Source of the DNA: Palsa-504 sp963795795
GTDB lineage: Bacteria > Actinomycetota > Actinomycetes > Streptosporangiales > Streptosporangiaceae
Reading direction: 5' to 3'
NCBI GenBank assembly: GCA_963795795.1
Contig: CAWCJS010000003.1
Span: forward strand, 496,001 to 560,000
Length of the DNA stretch: 64,000 bases
Below the pieces are notes generated by a model that was given only the letters and a program-made list of their open reading frames with translations, searched no databases and was not told the DNA's origin. This document shows, in pieces, positions 15,134 through 25,550 of the stretch. Position 1 is the stretch's first letter; the number at the start of each line of letters is the position of its first letter. Made by a program: the position numbers and the translations under genes.

Positions 15134-17192
15134 TCAGATCGGGTACTGGGTCGGTTCGTTGGTGTACTGCCGTCCCGACGGGCTGGTCCACCGGACCTCG
15201 CCGTTTCCGAGTTGCTCGGCTTGCCAGCGGGGGTTCTGCTTCATGCGATGGTCGTGACGACATTTGGGGCCGCCGTTGCACAGACAGGTGCGGCCGCCTG
15301 CCTCGTAGGGGGTGTTGTGCTCGAAATCGCACTGGGTGGCGGGCCGTCGGCAGGTCGGGGCGGTGCAGGTCGCGTGCCGGACCTGGGACAGGTGCCTGAG
15401 CGTGACGCCCGGATCGTGGCCGCGGGCCTCGTGCCGGTGATCGCAATCGCCGGTGGCGATCGGCCCGAGCGAGATGATCTGGTCTGGCTGCCCGGGGATG
15501 CCGGTGGACAGTCGCCAGGTCCCGTACCCGCCGGGCGGGCCATGCGCGCTGGCGAGGTTGAACGCGAATCCCGGTCCGCCGCTTCCGGTGGCGGGGCCGG
15601 GCGGATCGTGGCCGCCGGGAGCGGCTGTTTGCTGGCGTCGGGCCGGGTCGGCCGCCGGGCGTGCGGGTTCGGGCCGGCCGCAGCCGTGGCCGATCGCGTG
15701 CCCGTCGGCGTCGGTGACTGTCACGCACCAGCCGGTCCGGGGGTTGCGGGCGGCCGATCGGGCCAGGTCCCGGGCCAGCGCGGGGTCGATGGGGCCGATG
15801 CCGGGGATCTCGCCGGGCCGGTCCGCCAGGTCGAGCACGGTGGCCAGCGGGATGGTCATGTTGACCCGGCCGGCGAATCCGGCCGGGATCAGGCCGTCCC
15901 GGGGTCCCGCGGGCGCGGGTCCCGGCGGTGCTCCGGGGCCGGGCCCGCCGTCGCCTCCCGGGCCGCTTCCGCCGTCCCCCGGAGGTCCTGGCGGGTCCGA
16001 GCCGGCGTCCCCTGGAGGGTCTTGGCCGGTCCCGGCAGCCGGGCGGGAGTCCTTGTCGAGCAAGAGATCCAGGTAGGCGCGGGCCCTCAGCTCGTCCATA
16101 TCACCGTCCAGCCCGGCCTTGCGTAGCTCCTGCGCCCACCAGGTGATCCGCTGGTCGGCGGCGAGCACCTCGGCGGGCGGCAGTTCCCGGCCGGCCAGGG
16201 CGGCGTTCCCGGAGTCCTCGGCCCACCGCTCCACCCGGGCGTCCCTAGCGGCCTCCTCGCGGCGCTTGCGGGCTGCGTCCGGGTCGACTTGCATCACGGC
16301 CCGGGCGATCGCCGCCCGCAACCCGCCCGGGGTCAGCCGCCCGGCCCGGCCCAGTACCAGCGCCTCGGCGGCGCGGGCCTGGCCGGGGTCCAGCGTCCGG
16401 GCAGCGTCGGCGATGATCCGCGCCTTGCCCACCCGCAGGGTCCCGTCCCGGAACGCGGCCCGGGTGCCGGGCAGCTTGACTTCCAGGTCCCAGGCCAGGT
16501 CCGAGCAGCCCGGCGGCGGCGGTCTTGGATTCGGCCAGGGCCAGGGACAGCTCGTCGGGAGTGAACTCATCCCAGGCGGCGGGCATCCGGGCCGGGCCCT
16601 CCAAGGTGCAGCCCTCGGCGGGGCGGCGGCGGATGAATTCGGCGATGGCGGCATGCTTGCGGGCGGCCATGTGGGCCTCGGCCCGATCCCAGGCGCAGAT
16701 CGCGCCGACCAGCTCATCGTCGCTGGCGCCGGGGTACCGGTCATCGGTCCCGGCGGCGTCGGCGGCGAACAGGGCCAGCTCCACCCCGCCGGGCGCGGCG
16801 TCCAGGATCATCCCGGTGGCGAACGCGCCGGCCGGGCCCGGGTACTCGCCGGGGAACCGCTCGGCCGAGCCGGGCTGGCCCGGGCCGCGGCGCCCGAGGG
16901 TGGCGCCGATCGCGGCCAGCGCCCCGGTGGTGCCCATCCGGGCGGCCAGCGCGGCGGCCCGGGCCTCGTCCTCGGCGATCTGGCGGCACTCGGTGATGAT
17001 CGCCGCCATCTCGGCCCGGCTGACATCCGGAGGTTCATCCGGGTCCGGGCCCGGGTCCACCGGCTCGCCGGCCAGGTAGGCGGCCCACTGCTGGTTATCC
17101 ATCCAGTCCGCCCCGGACGGGAGTACCAGCCGCCACTCCGCCGCCTCATCCTGCAGCGGGTCGCGCGGCCCGTCAGCCGGGGGACCTCGCAT
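15134..17192 (-). pseudogene. DUF222/HNH endonuclease-domain protein, frameshifted
   Basis: The gene begins at an ATG with a strong AGGAGG and reads through an actinobacterial DUF222 region, then switches frame near 16496-16506, where SKTAAAGLL in one frame continues as DLAWDLEVKLPGTRAAFRDG in another. The rest carries a Gly/Pro-rich insert and a C-terminal HNH nuclease with CTAPTCRRPATQCDFEH and CNGGPKCRHDHRMKQ, giving the zinc-like cysteine pairs and the catalytic His. Combined it would be about 685 residues. DUF222-HNH genes occur in many copies per actinobacterial genome and are often degraded; their role (homing-like nuclease or defence) is unsettled. A 40-residue relative of its GGYGTWRLSTG segment occurs at the end of the neighbouring PucR gene. 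Confidence 0.85.
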
Positions 17193-17425
17193 TCGCCCTC
17201 CTGTCGCGCGGATTACGATCGTCCTTATATTCGAAATTATACTCCAGGTCCGCGCTCCATGCAACTCGTATCGTTATGTATGAGGTTATTTAGTTGCATG
17301 TGAAAGAATAAATTCAAATAGATTAGCGAGCTTAGGTAAACGCAAGTGGTCTGCTGGTCGCGCAGGTCAAGGACAGCTCAAGCGGTACCGGTGACTGGTG
17401 CACCGTGACGTCGTCGCGGGTGGCG
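17193..17425. other. AT-rich intergenic patch
   Basis: About 140 bases here (17205-17340) are roughly half A+T or more, far above the surrounding sequence, with runs such as TTATATTCGAAATTATA and AATAAATTCAAATAGATTAG. No protein or RNA gene is recognised. It contains a perfect 9-bp inverted repeat and the promoter of the HNH gene. Such a patch may be a remnant of foreign DNA or an insertion scar. Confidence 0.6.
17258..17300. repeat. Perfect 9-bp inverted repeat in AT-rich patch
   Basis: CATGCAACT at 17258-17266 is matched by AGTTGCATG at 17292-17300 with 25 bases between. It may be a regulatory site, an RNA hairpin or the relic of a small mobile element; no flanking direct repeat was recognised. 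Confidence 0.6.
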
Positions 17426-19416
17426 CTAGCCGTAACGGTCAGCCAGCCCCGGGGCCGACTGAAGCGCATGCCTGATCCAGGTCCTTTTCAGCGATAGCGG
17501 CCGCCGCACAGTTATGGACAGCTCCGGCGGGTGGTGCCGGGTGGCCAGCCGCCAAGTCCCATACCCGCCCGAGGTCGGCCGAGGTGACGTAATCAGTAAG
17601 CTCGGCCGGGCGGAGCTGGCCCGGGCCGCGTCCAGGGCTAGCACCGCCACGTGCAGGGAGGTCCGCGACTCGGCCGAACTCAGGTCGGTGCCGAGGATCC
17701 GTTCGATCCGGCGGAGGCGCTCGTAGAAGGTGGGCCGCGCCAGGTGGGAGGCCTTGGCGGCCTCCGCCTTGTTGCCCCCGGCGGCCAGGTAGGCGGCGAG
17801 CACGTCGAGCAGCCCGCTGTCCGGGTCAAACGCAAGTAGCGCGCCGAGCTCACGCTCGACGAAGGTCTGCAGGCGCGGGTCGTCCCTGAGCAGGTGGAGC
17901 AGCCCGCGCAGGCGCAGGTCGGGCAGCCGGTAGAACCGGGGCGCGGCCGCGGGATCGCGCGGATCCCGGTCAGCGGGACGCTCGGGACGTTCGGCGGCCA
18001 CGTCGGCGACCTGGCTGGCCTCGAGGAACGAGCGGCGCACGTCCCTGATCGAGCTGACGGCCTCGCCGACCCCGATGACCAGTCCGTCGGGATCGGCGCC
18101 GAGCCGCTCGGAGATCCGGGCGGCCAGCTTGGTCAGCGCGTCATCGGGCTCGGCGCGCGGGCCGAGCGAGAGCATGGCACCGGCGCGGGCGTCATCGAGG
18201 GTCCCGACCAGTGACGGGATCCGCTCGGCCCGGCAGGCGGCGGCCGCAGCGTCGGCTAGGTCGAGGACCCGGGCGTGCGCGGAAACACCGAGCGCCCCGC
18301 CTGGCCCGAGGGGATCGCGGAGCCTGAGCACCATGGCGACGAGCTGGCGTCCGTCGACCGGTACCCCGAGGGCCCGCGACCGGACGGCGGCCTCGCCCGG
18401 ATCGGCGTGCGATCCAGAGATGATCCCGCTGATCAGCGTCCGGTGGGCCTGTCGTTCCAGACTCTCGCTATGCCGGGTGAGCAGCCGACCGAGCGCCAGC
18501 GTGGTCGCCGTCCGCTCGAGGAGCACGGTGTCCGTGCCCGTTGGCGGGCCGTCGCAGACCAGGATCACCCGGCCCCAGTCCTCGCCGCGGGCGCCCACCG
18601 GCGTGACCAGCCACCCCGCCGCCTCGTCGTATGCCGTCCGCCCCGCGCGACCCGCCGAGCTTGCGCCCGGCCGGGAGCCCACCGGGCTTGCGTCCGGCCG
18701 GGACCCCACCGGGCTTGCGTCCGGCCGGGACCCCACCGGACTTGCGCCCGTCCGCCCCGCGCGCCCTGCCGACCCACCGCCCGCGCGGGAGCCCGATGGG
18801 CTGAACGCGCGGCTGCGCCTGGCGAAGCCGGCCAGCAGCCGGGCCGGGTCGGCGCTGCCGGGCTCGCAGGCCAGCACCCGGTGCGAGAGGTCGGCCAGGA
18901 TCACCGGCGGCCGGCCAAGGCGGCGGCCTGGCGCACGATCTCGTCGGGCGAGGCGCCCGCGACCGATAGCTCGGTGAACACCTCGTGCAGGCGCTCGGAG
19001 GCGCGCAGTTCCTCGAGCTGGGCGTCGATGATCAGGGCGTGAACGGCCTCGGTGATCTCGACGAAGGGCACCTCGCGCTCGAAGGCGATCAGGGTCAGGC
19101 CGCGCGCGGCGGCGGCCCTGACTAGCGCGGCGGGTAGCGTCCCCACGAACCGCCGGCCGAGTTCGACGGCCAGCGCGCTCACTCCGGCCCCGGCCAGGTC
19201 CGCCGCGTAGCGCGCCAGCAAGGCGGGATCGGACGGCAGCGCGATCCCGGTGGTCAGCACGAACTCACCGCCCTGCAGCAGGTGCGCCGCGTCCGCTAGC
19301 TCAAGGACGTGTACCCACCGAACCCGCGCACCCAGGCCCTCGACGCCCGCCAGCACCTGCGGGCTGCCCCGCCGGATGACATCCAGGCCGAGCAGGTCGC
19401 CGACGGTGGGAAGCAC
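17426..19416 (-). pseudogene. PucR-family transcriptional regulator, frameshifted, with foreign tail
   Basis: The N-terminal PucR domain reads in one frame from the ATG (MLPTVGDLLGLDVIRRGSP, LQGGEFVLTTGIALP) and stops at ALAGRR. The next frame resumes ILADLSHRVLACEPGS; adding one base near 18912 gives AGRPVILADLSHRVLA, the expected family continuation. The C-terminal PucR HTH is intact (YLAAGGNKAEAAKASHLARPTFYERLRRIERIL). Two oddities: a 27-bp tandem repeat encodes SPVGSRPDA units in the linker, and the last 45-50 residues (GGYGTWRLATRHHP...) are not PucR but resemble a piece of a DUF222-HNH protein. It lies divergent from the aminotransferase/dehydrogenase pair, which it probably regulates when intact. 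Confidence 0.85.
18660..18740. repeat. 27-bp tandem repeat, three units
   Basis: Three consecutive 27-base units beginning CTTGCGYCCGGCCGGGA lie inside the PucR gene, with degenerate copies on either side. In the gene's frame each encodes nine residues (SPVGSRPDA). Length variation here would keep the reading frame, since 27 is a multiple of three. Confidence 0.85.
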
Positions 19417-19505
19417 AACCTAAAGACTATGTGTCAAACAAGACGGCACAAGCCTTACATGATGTCGGTTCCGCCCGCCACGAAGGATCCGGAAGACTGG
19501 GAGCC

Positions 19506-20806
19506 ATGTCTGAGCTTCTTGAACGCCATCGCGCGGTCATCCCGAACTGGGTCGGGATCTACTACGACGAGCCCATCGAGATCGTGAGCGGCCAGGGCTG
19601 CCGCGTCACCGACGGTGAGGGCCGAACCTACCTGGACTTCTTCGCCGGCATCCTCACCAACATGCTCGGCTACGACGTACCCGAGGTACGCGAGGCGGTG
19701 CAGCGCCAGATCGCCACCGGCGTGGTGCACACCTCGACGCTGTACCTGATCCGCAACCAGATCGAGCTCGCCGAGAAGATCATCAAGCTGTCCGGCATCG
19801 CCAACGCCAAGGTGTTCTTCACCAACTCCGGGACCGAGGCCAACGAGGTCGCGCTGCTGGCCGCCCTCACGGCCCGCAAGGCCAACCAGGTGCTCGGGAT
19901 GCGCGGCAGCTATCACGGCCGCTCGTTCGGCGTGGTCGCCGTGACCGGGGTCGCGGCCTGGAAGATGTCGAGCCTCAACCCGTTCGGCACCCACTACCTG
20001 CACGGCACGGACCGGCAGCTGCCCGCTTACCGGCATATGTCGGACGCCGAGTACATCAAGGCCTGCGTGGACGACCTCCGCGCGCTGCTATCCGCGGGGA
20101 TCCACCCCGCCGACGTCGGCTGCCTGCTGGCCGAGCCGGTCCAGGGCGTGGGCGGGTTCACCATGGCCCCCGACGGGCTGTTCGCGGCGTACAAGGAAGT
20201 CCTCGACGAGCACGGCATCCTGCTGGTCTCCGATGAGGTGCAGACCGGCTGGGGCCGCACGGGCGAGCACTTCTGGGGCATGTCCGCGCACGGCGTCACC
20301 CCGGACGCGATGACGTTCGCCAAGGGACTGGCCAACGGCTTCGCCATCGGCGGCGTGGTCGCCCGCGGGGAGCTGCTCGACGGGATCCGGGGCAACGGCA
20401 TCTCGACGTTCGGCGGCAACCCGCTCGCCACGGCGGCGGCCAACGCCGTCATCGACTACCTGCTCTCCCACGACCTGCAGCGCAACGCCGCCGCCACCGG
20501 CCGGGTCATCATCGACGGCCTGCGCGACGCGGCCGCCACCCTGGACATCGTGGGCGAGGTGCGCGGCAAGGGCCTGATGTTTGCCGTGGACCTGGTCGAC
20601 CCGGCCACCGGCAAGGCGAGCCCGCCCCTGGCGGCGAAGATGCTCGAGGCGACGAAGGAGCGCGGCCTGCTGGTCGGCAAGGGCGGCCTGTACGGTCACA
20701 CGCTGCGGATGGCGCCGCCGCTGACCCTCAGCGAGGCCGAGGCGAAGGAAGGGCTCGGGATCCTCATCGACGCCCTCACCGCCGTCAACGAGGAGACGAA
20801 CAAGCA

Positions 20807-20810
<4 letters not shown>
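19506..20810 (+). CDS. Class III (omega) aminotransferase
   Basis: A 434-residue PLP-dependent aminotransferase of the aspartate-aminotransferase-family/GabT-like group. The PLP lysine is K273 in TFAKGLANGFAIGG; other markers are FTNSGTEANEVALLAALTARK, the SYHGRSFGVVAVTG segment and VSDEVQTGWGRTG. It removes the amino group from an omega-amino acid or diamine and yields a semialdehyde. ATG 19506 has GGGAG just upstream and begins the usual N-terminus; upstream in-frame codons are untypical. Its stop overlaps the next gene by four bases, so its product probably passes to the semialdehyde dehydrogenase. With the PucR regulator this suggests beta-alanine/beta-aminoisobutyrate, GABA or polyamine-derived substrates (inference). 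Confidence 0.85.
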
Positions 20811-22315
<1,505 letters not shown>

Positions 22316-22327
22316 TCCGAACGCCGC

Positions 22328-22396
22328 GCCCCGGAGGCCGACCCCTCCGGGGCTATTAGTCCGAACGCCGTACCCCGGGGGCCCGACGCCCCCGGG
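22328..22396 (+). terminator. Twin GC-rich hairpins after mmsA
   Basis: Two strong stem-loops follow the dehydrogenase stop: GCCCCGGAGG pairs with CCTCCGGGGC at 22328-22353, and CCCGGGGGC pairs with GCCCCCGGG at 22374-22396. Both have five- to six-base loops containing CCGAC, and both are preceded by TCCGAACGCCG, so the unit looks duplicated. No U-tract follows, as is common for actinobacterial terminators. It lies between converging genes and may act in both directions. Confidence 0.75.
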
Positions 22397-22398
22397 AG

Positions 22399-23214
22399 CT
22401 ACCCGGTGAACGTCGCCCGCACCCCGTGGGCGTCGGCCTGCTGACGGCGGTACTCGCCCGGGGCCCGGCCGAACGCCCGGCGGAACGCCTTGGACAGCGA
22501 CGACTCGTTCTCGTACCCGACCATGTGGGCGATCTGCCGCACGGTCTTGTCCGTGGCCGACAGGTAGCCGGCCGCGTGGCCCAGCCGGACCCGGGCCAGG
22601 TAGCCCATCGGCGGCTCGCCGACGAGCTCGCGGAACCGCGCGGCGAACGCCGTGCGTGACATGTCGACCTTGCGGGCCAGGTCGGCGACGGTCCACGGCG
22701 CGTCGGGCTGCGACCGCAGGAGCATGAGGGCGGCGCCCACGCCGGGGTCGCCGGCCGCGGCGGGCGGCACCGTGGCGGTCATCAGGTCCAGGCTCGCCAG
22801 GTACCGGCGGACGATCTCGGTCAGCAAGACGTCGGCGAGCTTGGCCAGGACCGCGCTCGCCCCGGGCGCGTCGCGGGCGATCTCGTCCCGCAGCAGGCCG
22901 AACGCCGGCTCCAGCCACCGGCTGATCCCCGTGCTCGTCGTGTCGAGGACAAGCACGGCCGGCAGCAGGCTCAGCAGGTTCTCCGGCAGCCCTGGAGCCA
23001 GCGCGAACCCGCCGCACAGCAGGCTATGGCCGCCTTCGGCGCCTGGGTCGGCAAGGTGGGCGATGCCCTGACCGACCCAGGCGCCCCGCTTGGCCCGGCG
23101 ATGACCGTCTCTTCGGACGGCGTGCGGGAGGGCCATGCGGAGGGTCGTACCGGCGGTTACTCCATCCTGCGGGCGGACGACATGGAGTCCGCGGTGGACC
23201 TGGTCCGCGACCAC
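22399..23214 (-). pseudogene. AraC-family regulator, N-terminus missing
   Basis: The C-terminal two thirds is a good AraC regulator: VADLARKVDMSRTAFAARFRELVGEPPMGYLARVRLGHAAGYL and then VRQIAHMVGYENESSLSKAFRRAFGRAPGEYRR. Before it is the end of a cupin-type sensor domain starting near GHSLLCGGFALAPG (about 23035). Upstream of that point the frame is simply antisense to a YciI-like gene and does not resemble the cupin part, so about 90-100 residues of the sensor are missing. The DNA-binding part may still be made, but ligand sensing should be lost. Confidence 0.75.
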
Positions 23215-23268
23215 CCGTTCGTCTCCCGCGGCGGCTCGCTTACGGTCAGCGAGGCGGTCGCGCCGTAG
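23026..23268 (+). pseudogene. YciI-like protein, N-terminus missing
   Basis: The 80-residue frame MAAFGAWVGKVGDALTDPG ... GGYSILRADDMESAVDLVRDHPF ... GSLTVSEAVAP matches the C-terminal three quarters of short YCII-related (ferredoxin-like fold) proteins of about 105-110 residues. The first strand (usually MxxYLLxY...) is absent and the frame begins exactly where AraC-derived sequence ends. An ATG sits at the junction, so a shortened protein could be translated, but without the first strand it is unlikely to fold normally. Confidence 0.65.
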
Positions 23269-25415
23269 TTCCGGCGGCCCCGCAGCGTCCAGGCGCGGTC
23301 GCCTAGCAACGCCAGCCCGGCGGGCAGCAGGACGCCGCGGACCACGGTGGCGTCGATGAGCACCGCGGCCGCCATGGCCACGCCGAACACCTTGAACTCG
23401 AACAGGGACAGCGTGGCGAAGATCGAGAACACCGCCACCATGATCACCGCGGCGCTGGTCACCACGCCGGCGCTGCGGGCGATGCCGCCGGTGACCGCGT
23501 CCTTAGCCGACGCGCCGCCCAGCCACAGCTCCCTGATCCGGCTCAGGATGAACACGTGGTAGTCCATGCTCAGCCCGAACAGCAGGACGAACATGAACAG
23601 CGGCAGCCACGGCGTGATCCCCCCGTAGGCCGTGAACCCGAGGAGCCCCTGCAGGTGGCCGTCCTGGAAGATCAAGACCATGAGGCCGTATGCGGCGCCC
23701 ACCGACAGCAGGTTCAGGCCGATGGACAGTGCCGGTATATATACCGAACGGAACGATGTGCCCAGCAAGAGGAACGCCAGACCTAGGACGAAGGCGAAGA
23801 CCCAGGGGACGGTCTTAGCCAGCTGGGCGTCGAAATCGTGGTTGCCCGCGGTGAGCCCGGCCACCGCGTAGCTGATCCCGGGCACGTGGCCCAGGGTCGC
23901 GGGCAGCGCCTGGTCGCGGAGCGTGGCGAGCGCCTGGTTGGACGTGGCGTCCGTCCCGCCGCCCGCCAGCGGCACCGACACGATCAGCACCTGGTCGTGC
24001 CCGAACATGGCCGTGGTGATCGGCTCGCGGATCGCCCCGTGCGTGGCCGCCACTTCCGCGTGCAGCGCGGCCACCGCCCGGCTGACCTGCGGGCCGCCGA
24101 GATCGGAACCGGTCACGACCACCTCGGCGGGCTCGGGGCCGCCGGGGAAGGCGTCGGCGATGGCGATCACCGTGCGCACCACGGGCACGTTGGATTCCAG
24201 GTCGTGGATGCCGGGGTCCTCCAGATGCAGGGACAGCACCGGGACGGCCAGCGCGAGCAGAATGGCCGCAGCCACACCGCCCCAGGCCAGCGGCCGCCGC
24301 ACCACCGCGCGGGCTAGCAGGCCCCAGAACCGCGACTCGTGCGCGGCGGTGCGCCGCCGGCCCAGGAACGGGATCCGGCCCCGGTCCGTCCACTTGCCGA
24401 GCATGGACAAGATCCCGGGCAGGAAGGTCAGCGAGCCGAGCACGGCCACGCCGACCACCATGATCGTGCCGACGGCGATGCCGGAGAACACGTCGATGCC
24501 GGTCAGGAACAGCCCAGCCAGGGCGACCATCACGGTTAGCCCCGACACCACGATGGCCCGCCCCGAGGTGCGCGCCGCGATGCGCAGCGCCTCGCGCGTG
24601 TCGTGTCCCTCCGCTCGCTCCTCGCGCGTGCGGCGCAGGTAGAACAGCGAGTAGTCGATGCCGACCGCCATCCCGACCAGCAGCACCACCGCGGAGGTGG
24701 TGCCGTCGATCGGCAGCCAGCGGCTGGGGATGGCCAGCAGGGAGATCGCCGTTATCACCGCGGTCCCGGCCAGCAGCAGCGGGATGCCCGCCGCGATCAG
24801 CGCGCCGAACACGATCAGCAGCAGGACCAGCGAGACCGGCACCGAGGTGAGCTCGGCCTTATGGAAGTCCTGGCTGGTGACGCTGCCGGTCGCCCGGTCC
24901 AGGGTGGCGCCGCCCGCCTCCTCGATGGTCAGCCCCGGATAGCGGGCCGCCACGGCGGCGACCGCGTTCGCCGCGGGCACGACGGTCTGGTCGTCGTTGT
25001 TCGGGTTGCCTGCGACGTTGAAGGTGACCAGTGCCGACCTGCCGCTGACCAGCCCCGGTGTGGTCAGCGGCGAACCGATGTCGGTCGCGGAGTGCGGCAC
25101 CGCGCGCAGCGCGGCGACCACCTGCCGGACCGCCAGCCTCATCTCAGGGTCGCTCGCGTACGTCTGGCCCGCGGAGCGGCCCTGGATGAGGACGCTCTCG
25201 CCGTCGGGCTGCTGGACGACGGGGAGAGCGAGCACTCGCTCCGCCTTTCCCGCCTGCCCTGGGTCGTAGCTGTTGAGGTTGGTGGTACCGAGCCGCTGCC
25301 CGATGACTACCGCCGCGACGACCAGCAGCAGCCAGCCGAACACGGCGGTCTTGCGGTGCCGGGCGGACCACCCGGCCACTCGTTCGACGATGGGTCCGCG
25401 TGAGGTGTTAGACAT
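23157..25415 (-). CDS. MMPL/RND-family membrane transporter
   Basis: A 752-residue MMPL-type exporter with about 12 transmembrane helices in two homologous halves, each with a large extracellular domain (residues about 40-190 and 400-560). Characteristic elements are VGMAVGIDYSLFYLRRTREE in the first half and LLFGLSMDYHVFILSRIRE in the second, carrying the conserved D-Y pairs of the proton relay. Members export lipids, siderophores or drugs. The last 40 residues are antisense to the YciI-like remnant and have no family counterpart, so the native C-terminus may have been replaced at a rearrangement. Start ATG 25415 gives the usual charged N-terminus. Confidence 0.87.
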   Translation of the reverse strand: MSNTSRGPIVERVAGWSARHRKTAVFGWLLLVVAAVVIGQRLGTTNLNSYDPGQAGKAERVLALPVVQQPDGESVLIQGRSAGQTYASDPEMRLAVRQVVAALRAVPHSATDIGSPLTTPGLVSGRSALVTFNVAGNPNNDDQTVVPAANAVAAVAARYPGLTIEEAGGATLDRATGSVTSQDFHKAELTSVPVSLVLLLIVFGALIAAGIPLLLAGTAVITAISLLAIPSRWLPIDGTTSAVVLLVGMAVGIDYSLFYLRRTREERAEGHDTREALRIAARTSGRAIVVSGLTVMVALAGLFLTGIDVFSGIAVGTIMVVGVAVLGSLTFLPGILSMLGKWTDRGRIPFLGRRRTAAHESRFWGLLARAVVRRPLAWGGVAAAILLALAVPVLSLHLEDPGIHDLESNVPVVRTVIAIADAFPGGPEPAEVVVTGSDLGGPQVSRAVAALHAEVAATHGAIREPITTAMFGHDQVLIVSVPLAGGGTDATSNQALATLRDQALPATLGHVPGISYAVAGLTAGNHDFDAQLAKTVPWVFAFVLGLAFLLLGTSFRSVYIPALSIGLNLLSVGAAYGLMVLIFQDGHLQGLLGFTAYGGITPWLPLFMFVLLFGLSMDYHVFILSRIRELWLGGASAKDAVTGGIARSAGVVTSAAVIMVAVFSIFATLSLFEFKVFGVAMAAAVLIDATVVRGVLLPAGLALLGDRAWTLRGRRNYGATASLTVSEPPRETNGWSRTRSTADSMSSARRME

Positions 25416-25550
25416 GCTGCCCAGCCTCTTGGACCTAGCCCCCGTCCAGCCATGGTGCGACCTTACGGAAGCGTGGTGGGGTTAGCCTCACCGCGATCCG
25501 GGGGGTGCGGTTGATGGCAACCCGGAGGGCCATGTCATAGCGTCGGAGGC

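Noticed and set aside
22316..22400. Possible riboswitch or attenuator after mmsA
   Set aside because: The hairpins lie between converging stop codons, so termination is the simpler explanation.
23733..23746. 14-bp palindrome CGGTATATATACCG
   Set aside because: It lies inside the well-conserved MMPL coding region and simply encodes SVYIP with rare codons; no regulatory context.
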